Source: Paracoccaceae bacterium
Lineage (GTDB): Bacteria > Pseudomonadota > Alphaproteobacteria > Rhodobacterales > Rhodobacteraceae
DNA length: 64,000 nucleotides
Reading direction: 5' to 3'
Assembly: GCA_030750975.1 (NCBI GenBank)
Contig: JASMHC010000002.1
Span: 60,161-124,160 of the forward strand
Shown here piece by piece: positions 1 through 9,326 of this stretch (within the stretch, counting starts at the first letter, position 1; every line of letters begins with the position of its first letter). The position numbers and the translations under genes were made by a program. Below the pieces are notes generated by a model. The model saw only the letters and a list, made by a program, of their open reading frames with translations, did no database searches and was not told the origin of the DNA.

Positions 1-34
1 GTGCTGCCGCGGTTTTAGCTACTTTTTGGAACAT
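1..34 (-). CDS. Start of a divergent gene, probably a secreted solute-binding protein (partial)
   Basis: On the minus strand an ATG (complement of 32–34) follows a strong Shine-Dalgarno AGGGAGG (complement of 40–46). It opens a frame reading MFQKVAKTAAA before leaving the window. A basic N-terminus followed by alanines is how a signal peptide begins. The gene is divergent from an IclR regulator and sits beside an ABC ATPase and glycerol genes, so a periplasmic binding protein of the same transporter is a reasonable guess. Only 11 codons are visible, so the family cannot be proven. Confidence 0.5.
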   Translation of the reverse strand, partial: MFQKVAKTAAA

Positions 35-66
35 GGTTTCCTCCCTGGGTTCCAGTTGACAGTTGG

Positions 67-101
67 TTCCAAATATTGAAACTTAGTCTCAAGTATTGAA
101 A
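67..101. promoter_or_regulatory. Two tandem palindromic operators in the divergent promoter region
   Basis: TTCCAA-ATA-TTGAAA (67–81) and TCTCAA-GTA-TTGAAA (87–101) are two copies of an imperfect palindrome of type TTTCAA-N3-TTGAAA. Their centres are 20 bp apart, about two helical turns, so two dimers would bind the same face. A TTGACA at 56–61 (plus) and a TTGACT at 125–130 (minus) could be −35 boxes on either side, but I see no good −10 box. The site lies between the IclR gene and the gene leaving the left edge. IclR proteins bind palindromes in divergent promoters; assignment to this IclR is inferred from position. Confidence 0.6.
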
Positions 102-175
102 ACACTGCAGCGAGTCGCTACAAAAGTCAACATGGTTGTTGGCGCCAAAGTCGCTTGAACCAGTGGGAGGAGCAC

Positions 176-955
176 ATGAACAAACCGATCGCCAGCGATG
201 GAACCGTCGGAAAAGCTTTGGAAATTCTGGATTCGGTGGCCGAGTTCGGAAAGCCGGTGCGGTTCTCGGACCTGTTGGACCAAAGCCCCTACCCCAAGGC
301 GACATTGTATCGATTTCTTCAGACTCTGACGAATCAGAACATGTTAAGTTACGATGACGAGACCGGCACATATAGTCTGGGCATCCGTCTGATGCGCCTT
401 GCGCATGCCGCATGGAAAAATGCATCTCTTGCGCCGATTGCCCGCCCCTTTATCGAAGACCTGTCGGAAAAAGTCGGCGAAACGGTTCACCTGGCGCAGC
501 TGGATCACGGTCAGGTGCTGTTCGTGGACAAGCTGCATAAAACCGACCGCTTCGAAACGCTTGCCCGCGTCGGTCAGGTTGCACCCGCCTATTGCACCGG
601 GGTTGGTAAGGCGATGCTGGCTTTTCTGGCCCCCAAAAGGTTGCAGATCGTTCTCCAACAACAAGCCTATTTCAAGTATACGCCCGCAACACACGGATCA
701 GCGGACAGCCTTATCGAGGAATTAGAGGTCATTCGCGGCGAAGGTATCGCGTTTGACCGCGAAGAGCACGAACAGGGGATCAATTCGATCGCGGCCCCTA
801 TTCTTTCCACCAACGGCCGCATCATTGGCGCCATCTCAATTGCGACATCCACAAATCGTCTTACAACGGAAGGGCTGAATGAGTTCCGCGCGCTTCTGGT
901 CGAGACTGCAAAGAAAATCGGTGAAGAAGCCACATCGTGGCAGTTCCCGTCTTAA
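176..955 (+). CDS. IclR family transcriptional regulator
   Basis: The protein has 259 residues. An N-terminal winged helix-turn-helix (about residues 10–60, with PKATLYRFLQTL as recognition region) is followed by the IclR effector-binding domain (about 80–250, with the typical YCTGVGKAMLAFL stretch near 140). The ATG at 176 is chosen over an in-frame upstream start at 155 because GGGAGGAG lies just before it. The ABC ATPase follows after about 20 bp, then glpD and glpK, so it probably controls glycerol or glycerol-3-phosphate use. This is unusual in that glp loci are more often controlled by DeoR-type GlpR. The ligand is not deducible from sequence. Confidence 0.9.
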   Translation: MNKPIASDGTVGKALEILDSVAEFGKPVRFSDLLDQSPYPKATLYRFLQTLTNQNMLSYDDETGTYSLGIRLMRLAHAAWKNASLAPIARPFIEDLSEKVGETVHLAQLDHGQVLFVDKLHKTDRFETLARVGQVAPAYCTGVGKAMLAFLAPKRLQIVLQQQAYFKYTPATHGSADSLIEELEVIRGEGIAFDREEHEQGINSIAAPILSTNGRIIGAISIATSTNRLTTEGLNEFRALLVETAKKIGEEATSWQFPS

Positions 956-974
956 ACCCGAAAAGGATTTCTTC

Positions 975-2036
975 ATGTCAGGTGTAACTCTTAAAAATGC
1001 TATCAAGCGCTACGGCGACATTCAGGTCATTCACGGCGTGGACCTGACCATTGAGGAAGGCGAATTTTGCGTATTCGTCGGACCGTCAGGATGTGGCAAA
1101 TCCACCCTTCTGCGGATGATTGCCGGACTTGAGGAAACCTCGGACGGGCAGATCAACATTGGTCAGCGGGATGTGACCAAAGCCGACCCGGCGGATCGTG
1201 GCGTGGCCATGGTTTTCCAGACCTATGCGCTTTACCCGCATATGACGGTTGAAGAGAATATGGGGTTCGGCCTGAAAATGAATGGCGTCCCAAAGTCTGA
1301 AATCAACGAAAAAGTGGCCAAGGCAGCCGATATCCTGCAACTCGGCCCCTATCTGAAACGCAAGCCCAAGGCCCTGTCCGGCGGCCAACGACAACGTGTC
1401 GCCATCGGCCGCGCGATCGTCCGTGGGCCAGAGGTTTTCCTGTTTGACGAACCCCTTTCCAATCTGGACGCCGAGTTGCGCGTCGATATGCGGGTTGAGA
1501 TTGCCCGCCTGCACAAGGAAATCGGCGCGACCATGATCTATGTGACCCATGATCAGGTCGAAGCGATGACGCTTGCCGACAAGATCGTCGTGCTGCGCGC
1601 AGGCGTGATTGAACAGGTCGGCAGCCCGATGGACCTTTATCAGGACCCCGATAACAGGTTCGTTGCAGGCTTTATCGGCTCGCCCAGCATGAATTTTCTG
1701 GAAGGTATCGTAGAAGGCGGCGCGGTTCGGGTGCCCGCATTGGACAATAAAAGTATCGCAACGTCCGTCTCATTGCCTTCCGAAGGCTCTAAGATCACCG
1801 TCGGCCTGCGCCCGCAAAACCTAAGCGTCAACCCGGGCGAATCTTCTGTCGTGGTCGATATTCGCGAGCGTCTGGGGGGTGTTGCTTATGATTACCTTTC
1901 AACCGCAACCGGTGAGCGGCTGGTGGTGGAAACCAAGGGCGATGATTTTATTGCGTCGGGTACGCATGTCACCATCGAATTTGCGCCTCAAACTGCTATG
2001 TTCTTTGACGCGGAAACGGAAGCGCGTCTGCGCTAA
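975..2036 (+). CDS. ABC transporter ATP-binding protein, UgpC/MalK type (CUT1)
   Basis: The protein has 353 residues. It shows Walker A GPSGCGKST (about 36–44), the Q-loop in VFQTYALYPHM, signature LSGGQRQRVAIGRAI (about 134), Walker B VFLFDEPLSNLDAE (about 154), and a C-terminal MalK-type regulatory OB-fold region with GLRPQNL. The start at ATG 975 gives the normal MSGVTLKNAIKRYG opening; an in-frame extension upstream overlaps the IclR gene and is unlikely. It energises a sugar- or polyol-type importer whose permeases and binding protein are not in the window and probably lie beyond the left edge. Linkage to glpD and glpK suggests glycerol, glycerol-3-phosphate or a glycerophosphodiester as substrate. 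Confidence 0.9.
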   Translation: MSGVTLKNAIKRYGDIQVIHGVDLTIEEGEFCVFVGPSGCGKSTLLRMIAGLEETSDGQINIGQRDVTKADPADRGVAMVFQTYALYPHMTVEENMGFGLKMNGVPKSEINEKVAKAADILQLGPYLKRKPKALSGGQRQRVAIGRAIVRGPEVFLFDEPLSNLDAELRVDMRVEIARLHKEIGATMIYVTHDQVEAMTLADKIVVLRAGVIEQVGSPMDLYQDPDNRFVAGFIGSPSMNFLEGIVEGGAVRVPALDNKSIATSVSLPSEGSKITVGLRPQNLSVNPGESSVVVDIRERLGGVAYDYLSTATGERLVVETKGDDFIASGTHVTIEFAPQTAMFFDAETEARLR

Positions 2037-2051
2037 GCCAGGAGTGCTCGG

Positions 2052-3620
2052 ATGAGTGAACATAGCGACCAGCCGATAGTGGATATTTTCGTTATCGGAG
2101 GCGGGGTGAATGGGTGTGGTATCGCCCGCGACGCCGCCGGTCGGGGGCTAAGCGTGACCCTTGCGGAAATGGGCGATCTGGCACAGGCAACGTCGTCGGC
2201 ATCGTCCAAGCTGTTCCACGGCGGGTTGCGTTATCTTGAATATTTCGAATTCGGTCTGGTCCGCCATGCCTTGGAAGAACGTGAAACCCTGCTTCGGGCC
2301 ATGCCGCATATTTCGTGGCCCATGCGCTTTGTCCTGCCCTATCACAGGGACATGCGCTATGACGGGACCACGCCAACCTCAAAACTTTTGACGGTGTTCA
2401 TGCCCTGGATGAAAGGCCGCCGACCGGTCTGGCTGATCCGGCTGGGGTTGTTTCTGTACGACACATTGGGTGGCCGCAAAATTCTGCCATCGACCAAAGC
2501 CATCGATCTGGGCACCCACGAAACCGGCAAACCGCTTCAGGACAAATTCCGGCGGGCCTACGAATATTCCGATTGCTGGGTGCAGGATGCCCGGCTGGTT
2601 GTGCTGAACGCCGTCGATGCGGCGCGGCGCGGCGCAAATATCCTGACCCACACCAAGGTGATCGGCGCAGTCCGAAAAGCTGACCATTGGGAAATTGAAA
2701 CGATTGACCAAAATACCGGCGAAACGCACATCCACCATGCCCGCAAGGTTGTGAATGCGGCAGGTCCCTGGGTGGCGGATGTGTTGAAAGGAACGCTTGA
2801 CGTCAGCACCAAAGAGGGCGTGCGTCTTGTGCGCGGAAGCCATATCGTCGTGCCAAAAATGTTCGATCACGACCAACCCTACATTCTTCAGGGCACAGAT
2901 GGCCGGATCGTGTTTGCGATCCCTTTTGAAAAGGACTTCACCCTCGTTGGAACCACGGATGTCGATCATCAGGGCGACCCGAGCGAGGCAACATGCCTTG
3001 ACAGTGAAGCGGCCTATCTTTGCGATTTCGTATCCGACTATTTCAAAACCAAACTGGAATTGAAGGATATCGTCTGGAGCTATTCAGGCGTCCGTCCGCT
3101 TTACGATGACGGTGCAACCGCTGCACAGGCGGCGACACGGGATTATGTACTGTCGCTGGATACCAAAGGTGCGCCGCTTTTAAGCGCCTTCGGAGGCAAG
3201 ATCACGACCTACCGTGTTCTGGCCGAAGACAGTCTTGAGAAGTTGGGTTTCGGCGGCAAATGGACAGCCGGTGCACCCCTGCCCGGCGGAGACTTCCCCT
3301 GGGATGGTGTCCCGTCATTGATCCGCGATCTGGCCGATCACTATGCCTTTCTTACCCCGAACTGGGCCGAGCGGTTGATCCGAACCTACGGAACCCACGC
3401 CAAGGACCTTTTGGCAGACGCAAAAGAAGCCAGCGACCTTGGTCAGGATTTCGGTGCCACCCTGACCGAAACCGAACTCAATTGGTTGCGCGATCATGAA
3501 TTTGCGCAAACCGCCGAAGATGTGGTCTGGCGACGAACCAAGCTTGGGTTGAGACTAAGCACAGATCAGATCGACAGGATCGAACTTTGGATGCAATCAA
3601 AGCAGGAGACCGCAGCATGA
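2052..3620 (+). CDS. glpD: FAD-dependent glycerol-3-phosphate dehydrogenase
   Basis: At 522 residues this has the normal GlpD length. The N-terminal FAD dinucleotide motif is [17 protein letters not shown] (about 16–32), followed by the GlpD signature [17 protein letters not shown] (about 52–68). The DAO fold continues with VRPLYDDG and FGGKITTYR near the substrate pocket, and the C-terminal cap domain is present. It oxidises glycerol-3-phosphate to dihydroxyacetone phosphate at the inner membrane and passes electrons to quinone. It lies 15 bp after the ABC ATPase, and its stop overlaps the glpK start (ATGA), indicating one operon. Confidence 0.95.
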   Translation: MSEHSDQPIVDIFVIGGGVNGCGIARDAAGRGLSVTLAEMGDLAQATSSASSKLFHGGLRYLEYFEFGLVRHALEERETLLRAMPHISWPMRFVLPYHRDMRYDGTTPTSKLLTVFMPWMKGRRPVWLIRLGLFLYDTLGGRKILPSTKAIDLGTHETGKPLQDKFRRAYEYSDCWVQDARLVVLNAVDAARRGANILTHTKVIGAVRKADHWEIETIDQNTGETHIHHARKVVNAAGPWVADVLKGTLDVSTKEGVRLVRGSHIVVPKMFDHDQPYILQGTDGRIVFAIPFEKDFTLVGTTDVDHQGDPSEATCLDSEAAYLCDFVSDYFKTKLELKDIVWSYSGVRPLYDDGATAAQAATRDYVLSLDTKGAPLLSAFGGKITTYRVLAEDSLEKLGFGGKWTAGAPLPGGDFPWDGVPSLIRDLADHYAFLTPNWAERLIRTYGTHAKDLLADAKEASDLGQDFGATLTETELNWLRDHEFAQTAEDVVWRRTKLGLRLSTDQIDRIELWMQSKQETAA

Positions 3621-5101
3621 CCCATATTCTTGCTATTGATCAGGGAACCACCTCGTCGCGGGCAATTGTCTTTTCGAATGATCTGAAGCCGGTGGCCTCG
3701 GCACAGAAAGAATTTACACAGTTTTTCCCCAGCTCCGGCTGGGTTGAACATGACCCCGAGGAAATCTGGGCAACCACTCTGTCCACGGCCCGCAGCGCAG
3801 TAGAAAGCGTTGGGGCCGAGGCCGTTTCAGCCATTGGCATAACCAACCAACGCGAAACCACGATCCTTTGGGATCGTTCCACCGGTCAGCCCGTTTACAA
3901 TGCCATCGTCTGGCAGGATCGCCGGACTGCCGATTTCTGTTCCGAACTGAAATCCGCAGGTCATGAACCCATGATCACGGAACATACGGGCCTGCTTTTG
4001 GACCCGTATTTCTCGGCCACCAAAATCAGATGGATGCTGGAAAATCTGGACGGGCTGCGTGAAAAAGCAAAGGCCGGAGAATTGGCCTTCGGCACGGTCG
4101 ACAGCTTTTTGATCTGGCGGTTGACGGGCGGGAAAGTGCACGCAACCGATGCCACGAATGCGGCCCGCACAATGCTTTACGACATCCGCAACGGGTGTTG
4201 GGATGCGGAAATCTGTGATTTGCTTGGCATTCCCATGTCTCTGCTGCCCGAGGTCAAAGATAGTGCCGATGATTTTGGTGTGACCGAGGCGTCCTTACTG
4301 GGAAAAAACCTGCCAATTCTGGGCGTGGCCGGGGATCAGCAGGCTGCCACAGTTGGGCAGGCCTGTTTTGAACCTGGCATGGTGAAATCAACCTATGGCA
4401 CGGGCTGTTTCGCACTGCTCAATACAGGTGATCAAATGATCACCTCGCAAAACCGCCTGTTGACCACGATTGCCTATCAGCTGGACGGCAAACCCACCTA
4501 TGCGCTGGAGGGATCGATCTTCATCGCCGGCGCCGCCGTTCAGTGGCTGCGGGACGGGCTGCAAATACTGGCATCAGCATCCCAGACCGGCACAATGGCA
4601 CAAGCTGCGGACCCCGAACAGAATGTTATTCTGGTCCCTGCCTTCACAGGCATGGGGGCGCCCTATTGGGACGCCGAATGTCGAGGGGCGATTTTTGGAC
4701 TGACCCGGAATTCCGGCCCGAACGAACTTGCCCGGGCGGCACTTCAGGCCGTCGGCTATCAGACATCGGACCTGCTGTCCGCCATGCGATCCGACTGGAC
4801 CGGGCTAAGTGAAGAAACCGTGCTGCGGGTGGATGGGGGGATGACGGCCTCGGATTATACGATGCAATTTCTGGCCGATATCACGGGGTCGAAAGTGGAC
4901 AGGCCGACCGTGTTAGAGACCACCGCATTGGGGGCAGCCTGGCTGGCGGGCCACCGTGCCGGGATATATCCCGATCAAACGGCCTTTTCGGCCATCTGGG
5001 CCAGAGATCGTCGGTTCGAACCTGATTTATCAAGTGACGCCCGAACCGAAATGAAAGCGGATTGGGACGACGCGGTTCAACGCACCCTGTCGCGTTCGTA
5101 A
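3617..5101 (+). CDS. glpK: Glycerol kinase
   Basis: The protein has 494 residues, typical of FGGY-family GlpK. The N-terminal phosphate-binding loop is [14 protein letters not shown], the GlpK signature [13 protein letters not shown] follows near 75–87, and the second domain contains [16 protein letters not shown] and YGTGCF. The ATG at 3617 overlaps the glpD stop (ATGA) and follows AGGAGACC. It phosphorylates glycerol with ATP to give glycerol-3-phosphate, which GlpD then oxidises. This ends the glycerol operon. Confidence 0.96.
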   Translation: MTHILAIDQGTTSSRAIVFSNDLKPVASAQKEFTQFFPSSGWVEHDPEEIWATTLSTARSAVESVGAEAVSAIGITNQRETTILWDRSTGQPVYNAIVWQDRRTADFCSELKSAGHEPMITEHTGLLLDPYFSATKIRWMLENLDGLREKAKAGELAFGTVDSFLIWRLTGGKVHATDATNAARTMLYDIRNGCWDAEICDLLGIPMSLLPEVKDSADDFGVTEASLLGKNLPILGVAGDQQAATVGQACFEPGMVKSTYGTGCFALLNTGDQMITSQNRLLTTIAYQLDGKPTYALEGSIFIAGAAVQWLRDGLQILASASQTGTMAQAADPEQNVILVPAFTGMGAPYWDAECRGAIFGLTRNSGPNELARAALQAVGYQTSDLLSAMRSDWTGLSEETVLRVDGGMTASDYTMQFLADITGSKVDRPTVLETTALGAAWLAGHRAGIYPDQTAFSAIWARDRRFEPDLSSDARTEMKADWDDAVQRTLSRS

Positions 5102-5176
5102 CGGAACATGTGCATTTTCCGGCAGCCCGAGATATCCTTGCCGCCGTGCTCTGATTAGCCACGATTGTGCCCGCCA

Positions 5177-5899
5177 ATGACAAAAGACAAAATCGAGCCA
5201 TTCCAGAGATTTGCCATCTATTACGCGCCCGAAGACGGTCCGCTGTACCGGTTTGCTTGCAAATGGCTGGGGTGGGACGCATCTGCCGGACGCGAGGTTG
5301 CGCAACCGGTCGCGGAAGGCCTGCCTGGGCCGATTGCCGAGATCACGGAAACCCCAAGAAAATACGGGTTTCATGCCACGATCAAACCGCCATTTCGGCT
5401 TGCCGACGGCAAGTGTGCCGAAGACTTGGCGCACGAGGTTGAAAGGCTGGCGCGATCACAGCCACCTATTACCCTTGACGGTTTAGAACTGTCCCGGCTT
5501 GGCCGCTTTCTGGCCTTGACCCCCATCGGGGATCAGCAAGAGCTGATGAAAATGGCGGACCGATTTGTCAAATCCCTCGACACTTACCGCAAACAACTGA
5601 CCGAGGATGAATTGACAAAACGGCGCAAAGCGGGGTTATCCGACCGGCAATTGGCCAATTTGCAAGAATGGGGGTATCCTTACGTCCTTCAGGACTACCG
5701 TTTTCACATGACGCTTACGGGCCGAATGCCGAAAGCAGAACTCGCCAAAACGCAAAAGGCACTAGCGCCGCTGCTTGCTCCGCTTCTTCCCAAACCCTTC
5801 ACGCTCGATAGCCTGTGTTTGTTTGGCGAAGCCGCTGATGGCCGGTTTCACCTTATTCAGCGTCATGCCCTTACGGGGGTCTCTGATATCAACCAATAG
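5177..5899 (+). CDS. DUF1045 protein, 2H-phosphoesterase-like
   Basis: The protein has 240 residues. Two HxT motifs, YGFHATIKPPF near residue 65 and YRFHMTLTG near 175, are the paired catalytic signatures of the 2H phosphoesterase superfamily. The opening RFAIYYAPEDGPLYRFACKW is typical of DUF1045. In other alphaproteobacteria DUF1045 genes are commonly found with phosphonate (C–P lyase) genes; none are visible here. Its neighbours are glpK upstream (75 bp) and dctB downstream, so a role on a cyclic phosphate ester is possible but unproven. The ATG at 5177 is preferred to a TTG at 5165; neither has a clear Shine-Dalgarno. Confidence 0.8.
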   Translation: MTKDKIEPFQRFAIYYAPEDGPLYRFACKWLGWDASAGREVAQPVAEGLPGPIAEITETPRKYGFHATIKPPFRLADGKCAEDLAHEVERLARSQPPITLDGLELSRLGRFLALTPIGDQQELMKMADRFVKSLDTYRKQLTEDELTKRRKAGLSDRQLANLQEWGYPYVLQDYRFHMTLTGRMPKAELAKTQKALAPLLAPLLPKPFTLDSLCLFGEAADGRFHLIQRHALTGVSDINQ

Positions 5900-5995
5900 G
5901 CACGGCCCAGCTTGGGCTTACGCAAGCTTCAATTGCGGGCACCAAGGCGGAAGCTGATATTGCGCCGAATTCAACTGGCTGGTAGCCTTTGACGA

Positions 5996-7804
5996 ATGCC
6001 ATCCTATGTCGTCAGATTTACCCTGCTGCTGGCCGCGCTCATTGTTTTGGGTGGATCGGCCTTGGTTGGGTTGGCAGTCGCGGAACGCTATTATGTTCGC
6101 CAAACCAATATCCAAAGCGACGCGACATTGCGGCTTGCTGCATCTGGCCTGTCCGGTGCGTTGCAAAAATTCGAATCCGTCCCAAAATTGCTGGCGGATC
6201 ATCCCAGTGTACGTTCCTTGCTGGACGGAAGCGCCACCGCAAGTGACCTTGACGCCCTAAATGAAAAGCTAAAATCGGTGGCGTCCGAGGTCGGCGCATC
6301 GGACATCTACGTTTTGAACGCAACGGGTCTGGCAATCGCCGCCAGTAATTTTGACAAGGAAACCACGTTTATCGGCAATTATTATACGTTCAGACCGTAT
6401 TATTCAGATGCCATGCAAGGCAATCAGGGCCGCTACTATGCATTGGGTACGTCCTCACAAAAACGCGGGTTTTATTTCTCCGAGCCGGTAATGCTGGACG
6501 GCTCCCCGATCGGTGTTCTGGCCGTCAAATTCACGGTCGACGAGTTGGAATTGAAATGGAACGGTTTCAACCACGATCTGATCGTTACCGACCCTGATGG
6601 TATTATCTTCATGTCCAGCCGCAGTGATTGGCTGTTTTCGGCGATCAATCCGCTTAGCCACGAGACCTTGAGCAGGCTGCGCGATTCAAAGCGTTATCCG
6701 GTGGATCAATTGACCTCACTTGGTGCCACCTACACAGAAGGCACAAATGAGGCCAGATTGACTTTTTCACAAGACCTGGGCGGTGCCGAATACCTTGTCA
6801 GGTCGCAATTCATGCCCGAGGCCAACTGGACGCTTCACATCCTGACGGATCGGTCACTGGTCTTCCGACAATCGGTTCAGGCAACCTTGATCGCTGGGCT
6901 TATTGTGTTGCTGATTACCATTCTGACCATCGCCCTTCTGGCATGGAGATCGCGGCAGGCCCAGCATATCCGTGAACAGGAAGAGGCGAAACTGCTGCTT
7001 GAAGAGCGTGTCGCCGAACGGACTTCCGATCTGCAACGTGAGATTGGCGAACGCATTCAGGCAGAGCGCGATCTGCGCAAAGCCCAGAACGAGCTTGTGC
7101 AAGCCGGCAAACTGGCCGCATTGGGGCAAATGTCGGCGGCGTTGTCGCACGAATTGAACCAACCGCTTTCTGCCGTAAAATCCTATGCGGATAATGCTGG
7201 CGCTTTTCTGGACCGCAACCGGCCGGACGATGCCAAGGCAAATCTCAGCCATATATCGGCACTTACCGACCGCATGGCCCAGATCAGCAACAGTCTGCGC
7301 AACTTCGCCCGCAAACCACGTGAACAGATCGGGCTGGTCAGTCTGGCGGCGGTTTTGAAGGATGTCGAACAGATCATGGTCGGCCGATTGACCGAAACCA
7401 AGGCGACACTTCGCGTTTCACCGGTTGTCTCGGATCTGACAGTGATCGGCGGCCATGTGCGCCTGCAACAGGTTTTGGTCAATCTGGTGAACAATGCCTT
7501 GGACGCGATGGAAGGTCAGCCCGATCCGACGGTTGAAATCACTGTGATTGATACAGCTGAGCAGGTTGATATTCGGGTAAAAGATCACGGTCGGGGCATC
7601 GATGACGATATTTTCGAACAAATCTTCGATCCGTTTTTCACCACAAAAGGTGTGAATCAGGGATTGGGGCTTGGCCTGTCGATTTCGTTCAATATTCTGC
7701 GCGATTTCGGCGGCAATCTTTCTGCCACAAACAACCCCGAAGGCGGCGCGGTCTTTATCGCGACGCTGGTCAAGCCGATCATGGATCAGGAAGCCGCTGA
7801 ATGA
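5996..7804 (+). CDS. dctB: DctB-like sensor histidine kinase
   Basis: The protein has 602 residues. A transmembrane helix spans about residues 7–29, a periplasmic dCache sensor follows to about 295, and a second helix (LIAGLIVLLITILTIALLAW) runs to about 318. Then come a coiled linker (EEAKLLLEERVAERTSDL), the HisKA H-box SHELNQPLSAVKSYADNA with His385, N-box NLVNNALDA, G1 DHGRGI, F-box FDPFFTTK and G2 GLGLGLSIS. This is the DctB architecture: it senses periplasmic C4-dicarboxylates and phosphorylates DctD. The stop overlaps the dctD start (ATGA). The dctPQM target lies just downstream. Confidence 0.92.
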   Translation: MPSYVVRFTLLLAALIVLGGSALVGLAVAERYYVRQTNIQSDATLRLAASGLSGALQKFESVPKLLADHPSVRSLLDGSATASDLDALNEKLKSVASEVGASDIYVLNATGLAIAASNFDKETTFIGNYYTFRPYYSDAMQGNQGRYYALGTSSQKRGFYFSEPVMLDGSPIGVLAVKFTVDELELKWNGFNHDLIVTDPDGIIFMSSRSDWLFSAINPLSHETLSRLRDSKRYPVDQLTSLGATYTEGTNEARLTFSQDLGGAEYLVRSQFMPEANWTLHILTDRSLVFRQSVQATLIAGLIVLLITILTIALLAWRSRQAQHIREQEEAKLLLEERVAERTSDLQREIGERIQAERDLRKAQNELVQAGKLAALGQMSAALSHELNQPLSAVKSYADNAGAFLDRNRPDDAKANLSHISALTDRMAQISNSLRNFARKPREQIGLVSLAAVLKDVEQIMVGRLTETKATLRVSPVVSDLTVIGGHVRLQQVLVNLVNNALDAMEGQPDPTVEITVIDTAEQVDIRVKDHGRGIDDDIFEQIFDPFFTTKGVNQGLGLGLSISFNILRDFGGNLSATNNPEGGAVFIATLVKPIMDQEAAE

Positions 7805-9135
7805 CCACAAAAAGAGAAATCCTTTTTGTGGATGACGAAGAACCGATCCGCAACGCCGTGTCCCAGACCTTTGATCTTGCGGACATGCCGGTCAGGTGCA
7901 TTTCCGGTGCCCGCGAAGCGCTGCGCCTGATCAGCCGCGACTTCGACGGGATCGTGATTACGGATGTCCGAATGCCCAATCTGGACGGTCAGGAGTTTCT
8001 GAGCGAAATTTTGAAAATCGACTTTGAGCTTCCGGTCATTCTGGTCACGGGTCACGGCGATGTGAAAATGGCGGTCGAGGCAATGGGGGCCGGGGCCTAC
8101 GATTTCATCGAAAAACCGTTTGCGTCCGATCATCTTGTTCAGGTTGCCAAACGCGCCCTTGAAAAACGCGCAATGACGCTTGAAAACCGCGAGTTGCGGT
8201 CCGCCGTGACCAAGCGTGACAAACTTGAGACGATGATCACCGGGCGGACTAAAGCCATCGTGGACGTGCGCACCAAAGTGCGCACGGTTGCCGCAACCGA
8301 CGCGGATGTGCTTGTGACCGGCGACACCGGAACAGGCAAAGAGGTGGTCGCCCGAGCCATTCACGCCTTGAGCGATCGCGCCGACCGGCCCTTTGTCGCC
8401 ATCACCTGCGGCGCGATCCCCAGCGACATGATCGAAAGCGAACTTTTCGGCCACGAAGCCGGAGCATTTGCCGGTGCCTTGCGCCCGCGTTATGGCAAGT
8501 TCGAACACGCGCGGCGCGGCACGATCTATCTTGACGAAATCGAAACCATGCCGCTTGATTTGCAATTGCGGCTGTTGCGTGTGGTGCAGGAGGGTACGAT
8601 CACACGGTTGGGTTCAAACGATCCGATTGAGTTGAACGTCCGTTTTATCGCTTCGACCAAGGTTGATCTGGAAGAAGAAGTCAGCGCGGGCCGGTTCCGG
8701 GAAGACCTTTATTATATCCTTAACGTGGTCCGGCTGGACGTACCGTCGCTTGCCGACAGGCGCGAAGACATTCCCCGCCTGTTCACTCAGCTTGCCAACG
8801 AGGCAGCCCGGCGCTACCGGCGTGACTTCGTGGATATTCCGCAATCCCTTCTGGCTGAAATCACCCAAGCCGATTGGCCGGGAAATGTCCGCCAGTTGCG
8901 CAACGCCGCCGACCGGTTTGTCATGGGGCTGGACGATTACGAAGACCCCGCCCCCAACGCGACAGGCACGCTGTCGGAAAGGGTCGCTGCCTATGAAAAG
9001 CAGGTGATCATAGCCGAACTAAGCTCGCGCGGGGGAAGTTTGAAAGACACCTACGAAGCGCTGCGCATCTCGCGAAAGTCTCTTTACGAAAAGATGCAGC
9101 GCTATGGGTTAAAGCGTGAAGACTATAAGGATTGA
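7801..9135 (+). CDS. dctD: DctD-like AAA+ response regulator with GAFAGA in place of GAFTGA
   Basis: The protein has 444 residues: a receiver domain (phospho-acceptor Asp55 in VITDVRMPN), an AAA+ domain with Walker A GDTGTGKE near 177–184 and Walker B GTIYLDEIE near 241, and a Fis-type helix-turn-helix at the end (TYEALRISRKSLYEKMQRYGL). The loop that normally reads GAFTGA and contacts sigma-54 reads GAFAGA at residues 221–226. In other enhancer-binding proteins this threonine is important for sigma-54 engagement. It is the partner of DctB and should activate dctPQM. Whether it uses sigma-54 is uncertain. Confidence 0.92.
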   Translation: MTTKREILFVDDEEPIRNAVSQTFDLADMPVRCISGAREALRLISRDFDGIVITDVRMPNLDGQEFLSEILKIDFELPVILVTGHGDVKMAVEAMGAGAYDFIEKPFASDHLVQVAKRALEKRAMTLENRELRSAVTKRDKLETMITGRTKAIVDVRTKVRTVAATDADVLVTGDTGTGKEVVARAIHALSDRADRPFVAITCGAIPSDMIESELFGHEAGAFAGALRPRYGKFEHARRGTIYLDEIETMPLDLQLRLLRVVQEGTITRLGSNDPIELNVRFIASTKVDLEEEVSAGRFREDLYYILNVVRLDVPSLADRREDIPRLFTQLANEAARRYRRDFVDIPQSLLAEITQADWPGNVRQLRNAADRFVMGLDDYEDPAPNATGTLSERVAAYEKQVIIAELSSRGGSLKDTYEALRISRKSLYEKMQRYGLKREDYKD

Positions 9136-9154
9136 CCGGATTGATACGGGAATG

Positions 9155-9231
9155 TGTTAATTTCTACCCACCCAAACCATCGGATGTTACCGTTTCCACC
9201 CATTTGCGGGTTTGAGCCTTCGAAATTCGAA
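9155..9231. promoter_or_regulatory. Candidate control region of dctP: direct repeat and palindrome
   Basis: The 191-bp dctD–dctP spacer holds a near-direct repeat, TGTTAATTTCTACCCA (9155–9170) and TGTTACCGTTTCCACCCA (9185–9202), about three helical turns apart. A palindrome TTCGAA-A-TTCGAA follows at 9219–9231. These could be DctD binding sites, but I know of no consensus that matches them. No convincing −24/−12 element is visible; the best attempt, CTGGCCTTTATCCTCTACC near 9259–9277, lacks the −12 GC. Confidence 0.35.
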
Positions 9232-9284
9232 AAATTTACAGCTCTGAACCCTTAAAGACTGGCCTTTATCCTCTACCAAGGCAG

Positions 9285-9311
9285 AAGCGCCCGCTTTTTG
9301 TCGGGCCGCTT
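9285..9311 (+). other. Hairpin in the dctP leader
   Basis: AAGCGCCCG (9285–9293) and CGGGCCGCTT (9302–9311) pair with one bulged base around an 8-nt loop. The hairpin ends a few bases before the dctP Shine-Dalgarno GGAGGA. It could stabilise the mRNA 5' end or modulate translation; it lacks a following T-run, so it is not an obvious terminator. Confidence 0.45.
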
Positions 9312-9326
9312 CAAGTGGAGGAACCT

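Noticed and set aside
7786..8565. Open frame of 259 codons on the minus strand across dctD
   Set aside because: Antisense shadow of a well-conserved receiver and AAA+ domain; no recognisable motif of its own.
9259..9277. Sigma-54 promoter before dctP
   Set aside because: TGGC is present but the −12 GC is missing at the required spacing; other GG positions also fail the N10 rule.
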